From assembly GCA_035295745.1 (NCBI GenBank), contig DATGIL010000077.1, positions 53,892 through 117,891 of the forward strand: 64,000 nt of DNA. The letters run 5' to 3'. A program made the position numbers and the translations under genes. Below, piece after piece: positions 8,298 through 15,987 of this stretch. The DNA is from JAIQFL01 sp035295745. Lineage in GTDB: Bacteria; Acidobacteriota; Terriglobia; Bryobacterales; Bryobacteraceae. How positions within the stretch are numbered: position 1 is the stretch's first letter; every line of letters starts with the position of its first letter. A model generated the notes under the pieces. It searched no databases and was not told where the DNA came from. It saw nothing but the letters and a program-made list of their open reading frames with translations.

Positions 8298-9339
8298 ATT
8301 GAGCCGTTCGCGTAGCTCGGTCTAACTGCGCGATCCCCCATCGCGCGTGCTCAGCCACAAGCGGGTACGACGACCCGGCAAGCTTCTCGAGTGGGCCGCG
8401 GAACTTCTCCGAACCCGCGTTGCCCATGGCAATTGCCACATTCCGCAAGAAGCCAGCATATCGAGCCCGAGAGACTGGCGTCTTGCGAAACATTTCCCGG
8501 AACTCCTGCTCCGTCACGTCAGCCAGGGCCGCCAACGGAGGGGCATAATGCCGCGGCTGATAAGCCGGATCGCTGGTAACGGGCGCGCTACGATTCCAGG
8601 GACACACATCCTGGCAGATGTCGCAACCGAACACGTGATGTCCTATGGGGCCACGCAGTTGCTCCGGCACAGGGCCGCGCAGCTCGATTGTGAAATAGGA
8701 AATGCAGAGTCGCGAGTCGATACCGTAACCGCTGCCGTTCTTCACGATTGCCGCAGTCGGGCACGCATCGATGCAGCGCGTGCAGGTTCCGCAGCGATCC
8801 GGGGGAGGCTTGTCTGGCTCGATCGAAATCGACACCAGTAACTCGCCAAGAAAGAACCATGACCCACTCTGCTGATTGATCAGGCAGGTGTTCTTGCCGA
8901 TCCAACCAAGGCCCGCCGCGCGTGCGTAGGATCTTTCCAGCAAAGGAGCCGTGTCGACACAGATCTTCGACTCCACGGGCTGTCCGGCGCCTTCGCGAAT
9001 CAGCGCGTCAAGCTGCTGCAGACCACGGCGCATCTCGTCGTGGTAGTCGTCGCCCCAGGCATACCGCGAAATCCAACCGGCCTCGGGCACGTCTGCCTCA
9101 ACATGCGGCGTGTTGTACAACTTGCCCACGCAGATCACGGAACATGCGGAAGCGAGAAGATTCCGCGGGTCGTCCCGCACATCCGCCCGGCGATCGGTCA
9201 AATAGCGCATCTCGCCGGCGTAGCCGCCACGGACCCAGTTGTGATAGCGCTCTCGATCCTCGCTGGCTTCCGCGCGCGCCACGCCAGCCAGTTCGAAGCC
9301 GCACGCACGAGCCATTTCTCGAATGTCGCCGCTCGTCAA
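8281..9339 (-). CDS. queG: Epoxyqueuosine reductase QueG
   Basis: Cobalamin- and iron-sulfur-dependent reductase that converts epoxyqueuosine to queuosine in tRNA, acting in the cytoplasm. The 352-aa protein has the DUF1730/QueG N-terminal part (FELAGVARAEA) and ICVDTAPLLERSYARAAGLGWIGKNT near residues 125-150. It also has two 4Fe-4S cysteine sets: CGTCTRCIDACPT at about 183-195 and CDICQDVCPWN at about 240-250. Length matches the family. Its ATG overlaps the TGA of the MutS-like gene by 4 nt. The last residues CEPRA and the stop codon are encoded by a family-1 repeat, so the native C-terminus may have been slightly altered. Confidence 0.97.
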   Translation of the reverse strand: MTSGDIREMARACGFELAGVARAEASEDRERYHNWVRGGYAGEMRYLTDRRADVRDDPRNLLASACSVICVGKLYNTPHVEADVPEAGWISRYAWGDDYHDEMRRGLQQLDALIREGAGQPVESKICVDTAPLLERSYARAAGLGWIGKNTCLINQQSGSWFFLGELLVSISIEPDKPPPDRCGTCTRCIDACPTAAIVKNGSGYGIDSRLCISYFTIELRGPVPEQLRGPIGHHVFGCDICQDVCPWNRSAPVTSDPAYQPRHYAPPLAALADVTEQEFREMFRKTPVSRARYAGFLRNVAIAMGNAGSEKFRGPLEKLAGSSYPLVAEHARWGIAQLDRATRTAQCEPRA

Positions 9340-11162
9340 ATCTCCAGCCCCACCGACCGCATCAGTTCGATCGCGTTGCTCTTCCTCACGATGCCGGGCC
9401 GCATCTGGTAATCAAAGTGGATCTCGCCGTCGGAGATCTGATCTTCGAAGTGGACATTCGCGGCCCGTTCGCCCAATACGTCCGCAATATCGGCCAAAGC
9501 CAAGTCGTGGGTCGTAATCAAACCGATAGCGCCGCACTCCACCAGCCTGCGGACCAGGGCCTCAGCGCCGATCCGGCGGTCGTGCGAATTGGTGCCATTC
9601 AGAAACTCGTCGATCAGAAACAGCACCGGCACCGGTTTCGAAGTCAGATCCAGGATTTGGCGCAAGCGCAGAATCTCCGCATAGAAACGCGAAACTCCGC
9701 CTTGCAGGGAATCCGAAAGCCGGATGGAGGCGCCGATCGCGAGAGGGGACAGGCGAAGCCGCCTCGCGCGCACCGGAGCTCCAGCTTGTGCCAGCACGGT
9801 ATTCACCCCGAGAGTGCGGAGCATGGTGCTCTTTCCCGACATGTTCGATCCGCTCACCACCAGCAGATGCGGACGACTGCCGCCGATCGTCATGTCGTTC
9901 CGCACCACCCTTTGTTCCGGGAGCAACGGATGTCCGACAGCCTCCGCTTCAAGCATGCCGGATTCTGCAATAAACTCCGGGAACGGATCGGCAGGATGCT
10001 CAAACGCGTGGCTGGCGAGCGAGCAGAGCGCCTCCATTTCGCCCGCCGCCGTGAGCCAGAGGCGCACTGCCGAGCCCGAGTGCCGTCGCCACTCTTCCAC
10101 GGCTAGGGCATGGCGCGGCGTCCACATGATAAAGATTTCCAGCACACGGACGAAGACGTTATCGCGCGAATCGATCAGCTCAACGATGCGGTCCAGGCGA
10201 GCGATGCGGCGGGAAGGCGGTTCGCTTTCCGAACGAAGCGAGGCGAGTAAGCTCGCCAGCCGCGGAGTTTGGAACTGTTCCTTCTCCAGACGGCGGAGCA
10301 CCTCGGTGAGCAGGCCGAGTTCGTGCGCCGCCTCCTCCACAGCCCCCACGACCTCTGCGATTGGCTTGCGTTTGCGGTAGTAGAACGTGCCATTGATCAG
10401 AATCACCAGCAGGAAAAAGTCCCGGCAAAGAATTCCGTTCGGCTGAGTCATCAGCCCGACTGACTGGAGCGCGAGAATCAGCGCGGCGGCGAGGGCCAGC
10501 ACACCGAGCGCGGTGAAAAACCAGATCTGGAGGCGAAGATGGCCCGGGCCCAACAGCGCCGGCGCTTCGCCCCACGAAGCCAGCGAAACCGGATCCACTC
10601 CCGTGCGCGCCGCCTCTGCAACCACAGCCAGATCCTCCCGCAGATCCAGGCGAGGACGAAGTTCGTTCACCGCCTCCTGACGGGCACGAATCGTGTCGGG
10701 ATCGGCCGGAGCGAGCAGCCAGCGCGCCAGCGTGTCTTCCCCGATGTGCGTTCGCGCCGTGGAGAGCAATTCGAAGACGGAGCCCTTTCCGAAGAGATCG
10801 AGGTCCTGCGCATAAGGGTGTTCAGGGTCGTTGAATCGATCGCCCGTTTCTCCGGTGCCGGCCCATCTGCCGTCGAGGCGTGCCAAGGCTTTTTCGAAAT
10901 AGCGCTCCGCTCGCCGGCGGCGTTCGATGAAGCGCATCCATCGGTCTCCCAGCACCAGTAACGCCGCGAACACCACGATTGGGACGAAGGTCCAGGTAAT
11001 GGAAACTCTGCCCGCGAGTGCCGACCACACCACAACTGCGGCGCAGGCTACCACGCCTAGCCGAACGTAGCCCAGTTGCCGATGACGCTCCTCCCAATGT
11101 GCGATATCGGCGCGCCTTTCGCGGAGCAGGCGGTCATAAATGTTACGCGGATCTTCAGTCAT
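9336..11162 (-). CDS. Membrane-anchored MutS-family ATPase
   Basis: MutS C-terminal-type ABC ATPase of 608 aa joined to membrane segments, so unlikely to be the classical mismatch-repair MutS. Two hydrophobic helices occur near residues 33-72 and two more near 225-280. The lever region follows, then Walker A GSNMSGKST (about 437-445), the DSLQGGVSRFYAE signature region, Walker B VLFLIDEFLNGTNSHDR and THD. Mismatch-recognition domain I with its Phe-x-Glu motif is not seen. Proteins of this layout are usually annotated only as MutS-related. Start 11162 is chosen for its GGGAG box 5 nt upstream; the frame stays open to 11267. It is probably coupled to queG. Confidence 0.85.
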   Translation of the reverse strand: MTEDPRNIYDRLLRERRADIAHWEERHRQLGYVRLGVVACAAVVVWSALAGRVSITWTFVPIVVFAALLVLGDRWMRFIERRRRAERYFEKALARLDGRWAGTGETGDRFNDPEHPYAQDLDLFGKGSVFELLSTARTHIGEDTLARWLLAPADPDTIRARQEAVNELRPRLDLREDLAVVAEAARTGVDPVSLASWGEAPALLGPGHLRLQIWFFTALGVLALAAALILALQSVGLMTQPNGILCRDFFLLVILINGTFYYRKRKPIAEVVGAVEEAAHELGLLTEVLRRLEKEQFQTPRLASLLASLRSESEPPSRRIARLDRIVELIDSRDNVFVRVLEIFIMWTPRHALAVEEWRRHSGSAVRLWLTAAGEMEALCSLASHAFEHPADPFPEFIAESGMLEAEAVGHPLLPEQRVVRNDMTIGGSRPHLLVVSGSNMSGKSTMLRTLGVNTVLAQAGAPVRARRLRLSPLAIGASIRLSDSLQGGVSRFYAEILRLRQILDLTSKPVPVLFLIDEFLNGTNSHDRRIGAEALVRRLVECGAIGLITTHDLALADIADVLGERAANVHFEDQISDGEIHFDYQMRPGIVRKSNAIELMRSVGLEI

Positions 11163-11234
11163 CGGCACTCCCATTCTCGCGCGTCGAAGCGCTGGGGATG
11201 TGATATGCTCCCATTTGGATTTGAGACGAATCGC

Positions 11235-12128
11235 ATGGAAAGAAAGCAAGCATCCGATTTCCCACAAGAGCTTTTAGAACTCTTGGACAAATACGTTCAC
11301 GGTAATATCGACCGCCGTGGATTCCTGGAAGGCGCGCAGAAATTTGCGGTGGGCGGCCTCACCGCGATGGGCATCTTCGAGAGTCTTCGCCCCAATTACG
11401 CGTGGGCGCAGCAGGTGCCAAAGGACGATAGCCGCATCAAGACGGAGTGGGCAACCGTCCCGTCGCCGGAAGGCAACGGCTCCATCAAGGGATACCTGGT
11501 CCGCCCCGCGAATGCCACGGGAAAACTTCCGGGCGTGCTGGTGGTGCATGAGAATCGCGGTTTGAATCCCTACATTGAAGATGTGGCGCGCCGTCTCGGC
11601 ACCGAAGGTTTCATGGCGTTCGCTCCGGACGGGTTGACAAGCGTCGGCGGCTATAAGGAAAACGATGAAGTCAGCGCCGGCCTGTTCCGCCAGGTGAATG
11701 GGCAGAAGATGACCGAGGACTTCGTGGCCGCGGCCCGCTGGCTGAAGGCCCGTTCCGACTGCACCGGGAAAATCGGCGTGGTGGGCTTCTGCTATGGCGG
11801 CGGCATCGCCAATACGCTGGCGGTCCGCCTGGGGTCCGATCTCAACGCGGCGGTGCCTTTCTACGGTGGGCAGCCCAAGGCTGAGGACGTGCCGAAGATC
11901 AAGGCTCCATTACTTCTGCAATACGCCGGTTTGGACACGCGCATCACGGGCGCCTGGCCGGCTTACGAAGAGGCGCTCAAGGCCAACCACGTTACGTATA
12001 CAGGGTACGTGTACGAAGGCGCCAATCACGGCTTCCACAACGATACGACCCCCCGTTACGATGAGAAAGCCGCGAAGCTGGCCTGGCAGCGCACGATCGA
12101 GTTCTTCAACAAGTATCTGAAGAGCTAA
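11235..12128 (+). CDS. Tat-exported dienelactone hydrolase-family protein (YghX-like)
   Basis: Alpha/beta hydrolase of 297 aa that closely follows the E. coli YghX layout from the first residues (DFPQELLELLDKYVHG). A twin-arginine signal RRGFLEGAQKFAVGG begins near residue 31, with a predicted cleavage after WAQQ, so it should act in the periplasm. The catalytic triad is visible: Cys in GFCYGGG (about residue 195), Asp in AGLDTR, and His in NHGFHND. The substrate is unknown. ATG 11235 matches the homologous start; an upstream in-frame ATG at 11205 with a GGGGA box is an alternative. It diverges from the MutS-like gene across 72 bp. Confidence 0.92.
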   Translation: MERKQASDFPQELLELLDKYVHGNIDRRGFLEGAQKFAVGGLTAMGIFESLRPNYAWAQQVPKDDSRIKTEWATVPSPEGNGSIKGYLVRPANATGKLPGVLVVHENRGLNPYIEDVARRLGTEGFMAFAPDGLTSVGGYKENDEVSAGLFRQVNGQKMTEDFVAAARWLKARSDCTGKIGVVGFCYGGGIANTLAVRLGSDLNAAVPFYGGQPKAEDVPKIKAPLLLQYAGLDTRITGAWPAYEEALKANHVTYTGYVYEGANHGFHNDTTPRYDEKAAKLAWQRTIEFFNKYLKS

Positions 12129-12178
12129 TATCCCTGCGCCACCCAGCATCGGGTCCGATGCGATGATGGAAGTATCCA

Positions 12179-13159
12179 ATGACTTCCGCCAAAGAGGAGT
12201 GGCTCGCCGCCGCGCGCGCCGCCGTGGAGATTGAAGCAGATGCCCTGTCGCGCGCGGCCAGCCGACTGGATGGCGAGCTTATTCGCGCGGTTGACCTCAT
12301 CCGCAATCATCGCGGCAAAGTTGTGCTCACGGGCATCGGTAAATCCGGCCACATCGCGCGCAAGGTCGTGGCGACGTTGTGTAGCACGGGAACGGCCTCG
12401 GTATTCCTTCATCCCGCCGAGGCAGTCCACGGCGACCTCGGCATCTATATTCCGGGCGATCCTACGGTGATGATCTCGAAGAACGGCGCGTCTGCCGAAC
12501 TGCTGGCGCTGGTCCCATTGCTGCGCGAGTTTCATTCGCCGCTCATCGGTATTCTGGGATCGGCCAATTCGCCTCTCGCGGCACAGGTAGACGTGTTCCT
12601 CGATGCATCGGTGGAGCGCGAAGCCGATCCTCACAATCTGGCTCCCACTGCCAGTGCGGTGACGGCTTTGGCGCTCGGCCACGCACTGGCGATCGCGCTG
12701 ATGTCGGCTCGCCAATTCACCTCAGCCGATTTCGGTAAGCTGCACCCGGGTGGACAACTCGGGCGCAACCTTCGGCTCTCAGTGCGTGAAGCGATGCACT
12801 GCCGCGAGGAAATCGCCGGCGTTTCACCCGAATCGACACTCAAGGACGTCATCATAGAAATGACTCGAAAGCCTTTGGGCGGGGCGTGCGTGGTCGCGGC
12901 CGATGGCACACTTGCCGGCTTCATCACCGACGGCGACCTGCGCCGCGCATTGACGAATCATGACGACATCCGCGGCCTGCATGCCGGCGACGTCATGTCG
13001 AGTGCGCCTGTGATCGTCGGACCCGAAGCATCGCTCGGCGAGGCGTTGGAACTAATGGAACAACGGCCTTCCCAGATATCGGTTCTGCCCGTGATCGACG
13101 AGACCCGGCACGTGCTCGGACTGATCCGCATCCACGACATTTACCTGGGGTCTCGATGA
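12179..13159 (+). CDS. kdsD: Arabinose-5-phosphate isomerase KdsD/KpsF (SIS + 2 CBS)
   Basis: Interconverts D-ribulose-5-phosphate and D-arabinose-5-phosphate, the first step to Kdo for lipopolysaccharide, which implies a Gram-negative envelope. The 326-aa protein has a SIS domain at about residues 35-170 with TGIGKSGHIARKVVATLCSTG, LHPAEAVHGDLG and the PTASAVTALALGHALA helix. It then has HPGGQLGR and two CBS domains (about 205-325), including GFITDGDLRRAL. A GGAAG box precedes the ATG by 6 nt. The stop overlaps the next gene's start by 4 nt. Confidence 0.96.
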   Translation: MTSAKEEWLAAARAAVEIEADALSRAASRLDGELIRAVDLIRNHRGKVVLTGIGKSGHIARKVVATLCSTGTASVFLHPAEAVHGDLGIYIPGDPTVMISKNGASAELLALVPLLREFHSPLIGILGSANSPLAAQVDVFLDASVEREADPHNLAPTASAVTALALGHALAIALMSARQFTSADFGKLHPGGQLGRNLRLSVREAMHCREEIAGVSPESTLKDVIIEMTRKPLGGACVVAADGTLAGFITDGDLRRALTNHDDIRGLHAGDVMSSAPVIVGPEASLGEALELMEQRPSQISVLPVIDETRHVLGLIRIHDIYLGSR

Positions 13160-14262
13160 TCCGGCCGATCTCTGCATTCCTCACAGTGCTCATCGCAGGT
13201 GGAGTTTTGATCGGCATCGGGCGGCCCGGCCGTGGCACTCCACTGTGGACGGGAGCCCGCTACACGCGGCAGTATCGGGATCAGGCGATCCGCCGAGGCC
13301 TCACCTTCATGTACTCCTCCATCGCCAACGATCCGGCTGATTTTAAGGAGTATGGCCACGATTTACTGGCCGCTTTTTATAACATTGGGGTGACCTCGGG
13401 CGACCCCGAACTGCGGCGAATGGCTTGGACGATGGGCCACGAGCGGGCACTGGAGTGGCGCCGGATCCATCCCGTCATTCCACCTGATACCAATGTAAAT
13501 GACCTGACAGACCTGGTCTTCGGTGACGACGCCGCGGGGCGGCTCGGCGTGCCTGATGCGAGGATGCACACGGCACTGCGGGAGGCTGCGGCGCACTTCT
13601 CCGTGATCGATTACCTGCAGTTCGACCCCCTCAAAGAACCGCCGCCTTCCGACATTCCCAAGCAGTGCGAGAAGTGCAATCACATGAACCGGCGCGGTCT
13701 GACGGTCTGCGAACGCTGCGGCAACAAGCTGGAGATGCAGAATCGCTACGATCTGTACCAGGACGCGCTGATCAACTCCTATACCGGCGACCGCACCGGC
13801 ATTACGCTAGGAGCGCACTATGTCGACGTGCTGCATTGGCTTCCGGTGATGCGTCCTTACCCGCCGCGATTGCCCCACAATGACGCGGACTATTACGCCG
13901 GCGTCTACTCGGTCACGCACGTTGTCTACACGTACAACGACTACAGTCAGTTCCGTCTGTCGCCCGCCTGCTTCCCCGAGGAGGTCGCGCATTTGAAGGC
14001 CAATCTCCGCCAGGCGGTGACGGAGAAAGACCCGGAAACCATGGGCGAATACCTCGATTCGCTACGCTCCTTCGGATTCAGCTACGACGACGAACTGATC
14101 CAGGCTGGATTCGACTACTTGCTCTCCATCCAGAATCAGGATGGAAGCTGGGGCGACGTGAAGGACCCGAATCCGTATGGGCGCTATCACCCGACCTGGA
14201 CCGTGATCGACGGCCTGCGAGATTATCGCTGGACGCGCGTGCTGCCGTGCCCCGCGTTCTAG
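13156..14262 (+). CDS. Secreted or membrane-anchored zinc-ribbon protein with terpenoid-cyclase-type repeat
   Basis: A 368-aa protein of unknown function. It has one N-terminal hydrophobic segment (signal or anchor, about residues 5-22) and a mid-protein zinc ribbon CEKCNHMNRRGLTVCERCG (about 173-191). Near the C-terminus is IQNQDGSWGDVKDPNPYG, which matches the Q-x-x-D-G-S-W motif of the alpha/alpha-barrel terpenoid cyclase/prenyltransferase fold. The catalytic DxDD of squalene cyclases is absent, so cyclase activity is not claimed. It overlaps kdsD by ATGA. The final residues VLPCPAF and the TAG stop come from the first unit of the downstream tandem array, so the original C-terminus has probably been replaced. 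Confidence 0.7.
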   Translation: MIRPISAFLTVLIAGGVLIGIGRPGRGTPLWTGARYTRQYRDQAIRRGLTFMYSSIANDPADFKEYGHDLLAAFYNIGVTSGDPELRRMAWTMGHERALEWRRIHPVIPPDTNVNDLTDLVFGDDAAGRLGVPDARMHTALREAAAHFSVIDYLQFDPLKEPPPSDIPKQCEKCNHMNRRGLTVCERCGNKLEMQNRYDLYQDALINSYTGDRTGITLGAHYVDVLHWLPVMRPYPPRLPHNDADYYAGVYSVTHVVYTYNDYSQFRLSPACFPEEVAHLKANLRQAVTEKDPETMGEYLDSLRSFGFSYDDELIQAGFDYLLSIQNQDGSWGDVKDPNPYGRYHPTWTVIDGLRDYRWTRVLPCPAF

Positions 14263-15025
14263 AGTCGCCTGTTCGGGAAGCATTTCAGCATCGCTCCCTC
14301 ACGGTCGCGGCTCGTAAGCTACCCAAATCGGTTCGCGCGACACGTGCGTACTGCCGTGCCCCGCGTTCTAGAGTGGCCTGTTCGGGAAGTATTCAGCATC
14401 GCTCCCTCACGGTCGCGGCTCGTAAGCTACCAAATCGGTTCGCGCGACACGTGCGTGCTGCCGTGCCCCGCGTTCTAGAGTGGCCTGTTTGGGAAGCATT
14501 TCAGCATCGCTCCCTCACGGTCGCGGCTCGTAAGCTACCCAAATCCGTTCAGGCGATACGTGCGTGCTGCCGTGCCCCGCGTTCTAGGGTGGCCTGTTCG
14601 GGAAGCGTTCAGCATCGCTCCCTCACGGTCGCGGCTCGTAAGCTACCAAATCGGTTCGCGCGATATGCGCGTGCTGCCGTGCCCCGCGTTTTAGGGTGGC
14701 CTGTTCGGGAAGTATTCGGCATCGCTCCCTCACGGTCGCGGCTCGTAAGCTACCCGAAATCGGTTCGCGCGACACGTGTGCTGCCGTGCCCCGCGTTCTA
14801 AGGTGTCCTGTTCGGGAAGCATTCAGCATCGCTCCCTCACGGTCGCGGCTCGTAAGCTACCCAAATCCGTTCAGGCGATACGTGCGTGCTGCCGTGCCCC
14901 GCGTTCTAGAGTGGCCTGTTCGGGAAGCATTCAGCATCGCTCCCTTACGGTCGCGGCTCGTAAGCTACCCAAATCGGTTCGCGCGATACGTGTGCTTGCG
15001 AGCCGCGCGCGTCAGCAAGCGCTTT
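14242..15025. repeat. Seven-copy ~108-bp tandem array ending in a closing inverted arm (family 1)
   Basis: Seven direct units start at 14242, 14351, 14458, 14567, 14674, 14781 and 14889, recognisable by CTGCCGTGCCCCGCGTTCT. Periods are 107-109 bp. Each unit carries the block GCTCCCTCACGGTCGCGGCT. After the last unit, at about 14994-15020, lies a partner arm (GCTTGCG...CAAGCG with the core GAGCCGCGCGCG). This arm is an imperfect reverse complement of that block, so only one of the seven left arms has a right arm. Units differ by a few substitutions and 1-2-bp indels. The long open frames across the array are repeat translations, not genes. Confidence 0.93.
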
Positions 15026-15036
15026 CCGGCGATTCT

Positions 15037-15987
15037 TCAATAAGTAACTTGGCCCTCGAAACGGACACCAGACTCCGTCGTCCATAAGAATCCATGGGCG
15101 TCCAGGTCGGCGGCCAGAGACAGTCGCTGGGTGGCCGTCAGTTCCACCAGCGGCGGCCGCACCACACCCCATTCCGGATCGGCTAATTCTCTCGCCACGA
15201 TCGCTTTGAGCGCCGGAATCATAGGATACTTCTGCACCACCGCGCGCGTGGCAGTGATCCTCTCCTGCAAGGCGTCGGCCGATGGCCCGCGCCAATTGGC
15301 AAAAACGCCGTGGATCGCTTTAGGATTCACGTTGGCAGTCGCACTGATGCAGCCCACACCGCCGTGCCGCATGTTCGACAGCAGAAACACTTCGCTCCCG
15401 GCGAAGACATCGAAGCCGGAGCCCGCGAATGCTTCGAGCACAGCCTTTGTGTTATTCCAGTCGCCCGAACTGTCCTTAAGACCGGCCACTACTTGCGGAT
15501 AGCGATTCAACAGCCGCTCGATCAGTGGAAGAGAAATGGGCACCTTCGCCACGGGCGGTATGTGATACAGGTATACTCGCAGCCGCTGATTCCCCACTCG
15601 CTCGATAATCTCCGCGAAATTGCGAAAGAGGCCTTCGTCCGAGACATCCTTGTAATAAAAAGGTGGCAGCATCAGCACACCTGCACACCCTACGCCGACT
15701 GCATGCGCGGTGAGCCGCACGGAATCGGTGAGCGCACAACACCCCGTTCCGGGCATGAGGCAAGCGGGCGGAATCCCGTGCGAAACCAGCGACTCGAGCA
15801 GAGTCATCCGCTCTTCCACCGATAACGAATTGGCCTCGCTATTAGTTCCGAACGCAGCCAGGCCCGAACAGCCATTGTCGAGGAGCCACCGCGCGTGGTG
15901 CGCGAAACGTTCCGGATCGGGAGAGAGATCGCGCCGGAACGGAGTAATCGCGGGAGCCCACACACCGCCAGGCCTTGAGGAGTTCAT
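15037..15987 (-). CDS. DapA-like class I aldolase/lyase (DHDPS family)
   Basis: Dihydrodipicolinate synthase/N-acetylneuraminate lyase superfamily TIM barrel of 316 aa. It would form a Schiff base with a 2-oxo acid. Visible family sites are GTNSEANSLS near residue 47 (in place of the usual GTTGE), the catalytic Tyr in YLYHIPP (about 140), the Schiff-base Lys in VAGLKDSSGD (about 170) and FAGSEVFLL. The altered GTTGE box argues against true DapA; related enzymes act on sugar acids or hydroxyproline-derived compounds. It overlaps the upstream O-methyltransferase by ATGA, so the two form a small operon. The 3' end lies just beyond the tandem array. Confidence 0.85.
   Translation of the reverse strand: MNSSRPGGVWAPAITPFRRDLSPDPERFAHHARWLLDNGCSGLAAFGTNSEANSLSVEERMTLLESLVSHGIPPACLMPGTGCCALTDSVRLTAHAVGVGCAGVLMLPPFYYKDVSDEGLFRNFAEIIERVGNQRLRVYLYHIPPVAKVPISLPLIERLLNRYPQVVAGLKDSSGDWNNTKAVLEAFAGSGFDVFAGSEVFLLSNMRHGGVGCISATANVNPKAIHGVFANWRGPSADALQERITATRAVVQKYPMIPALKAIVARELADPEWGVVRPPLVELTATQRLSLAADLDAHGFLWTTESGVRFEGQVTY

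Noticed and set aside
14242..15025. CRISPR array
   Set aside because: The spacing is a full-length tandem repeat with no variable spacers and no cas genes are present.
8281..15030. Genomic island bounded by the family-1 repeats
   Set aside because: The repeats also occur at three other loci and the genes between them (queG, kdsD) are housekeeping, so island boundaries are not supported.
14247..15087. Long open frames of 103-184 codons across the tandem array, with a repeated HRSLTVAARKLP-type peptide
   Set aside because: They are translations of the ~108-bp repeat (a length close to a multiple of three keeps the frame open), have no ribosome site and no family match.
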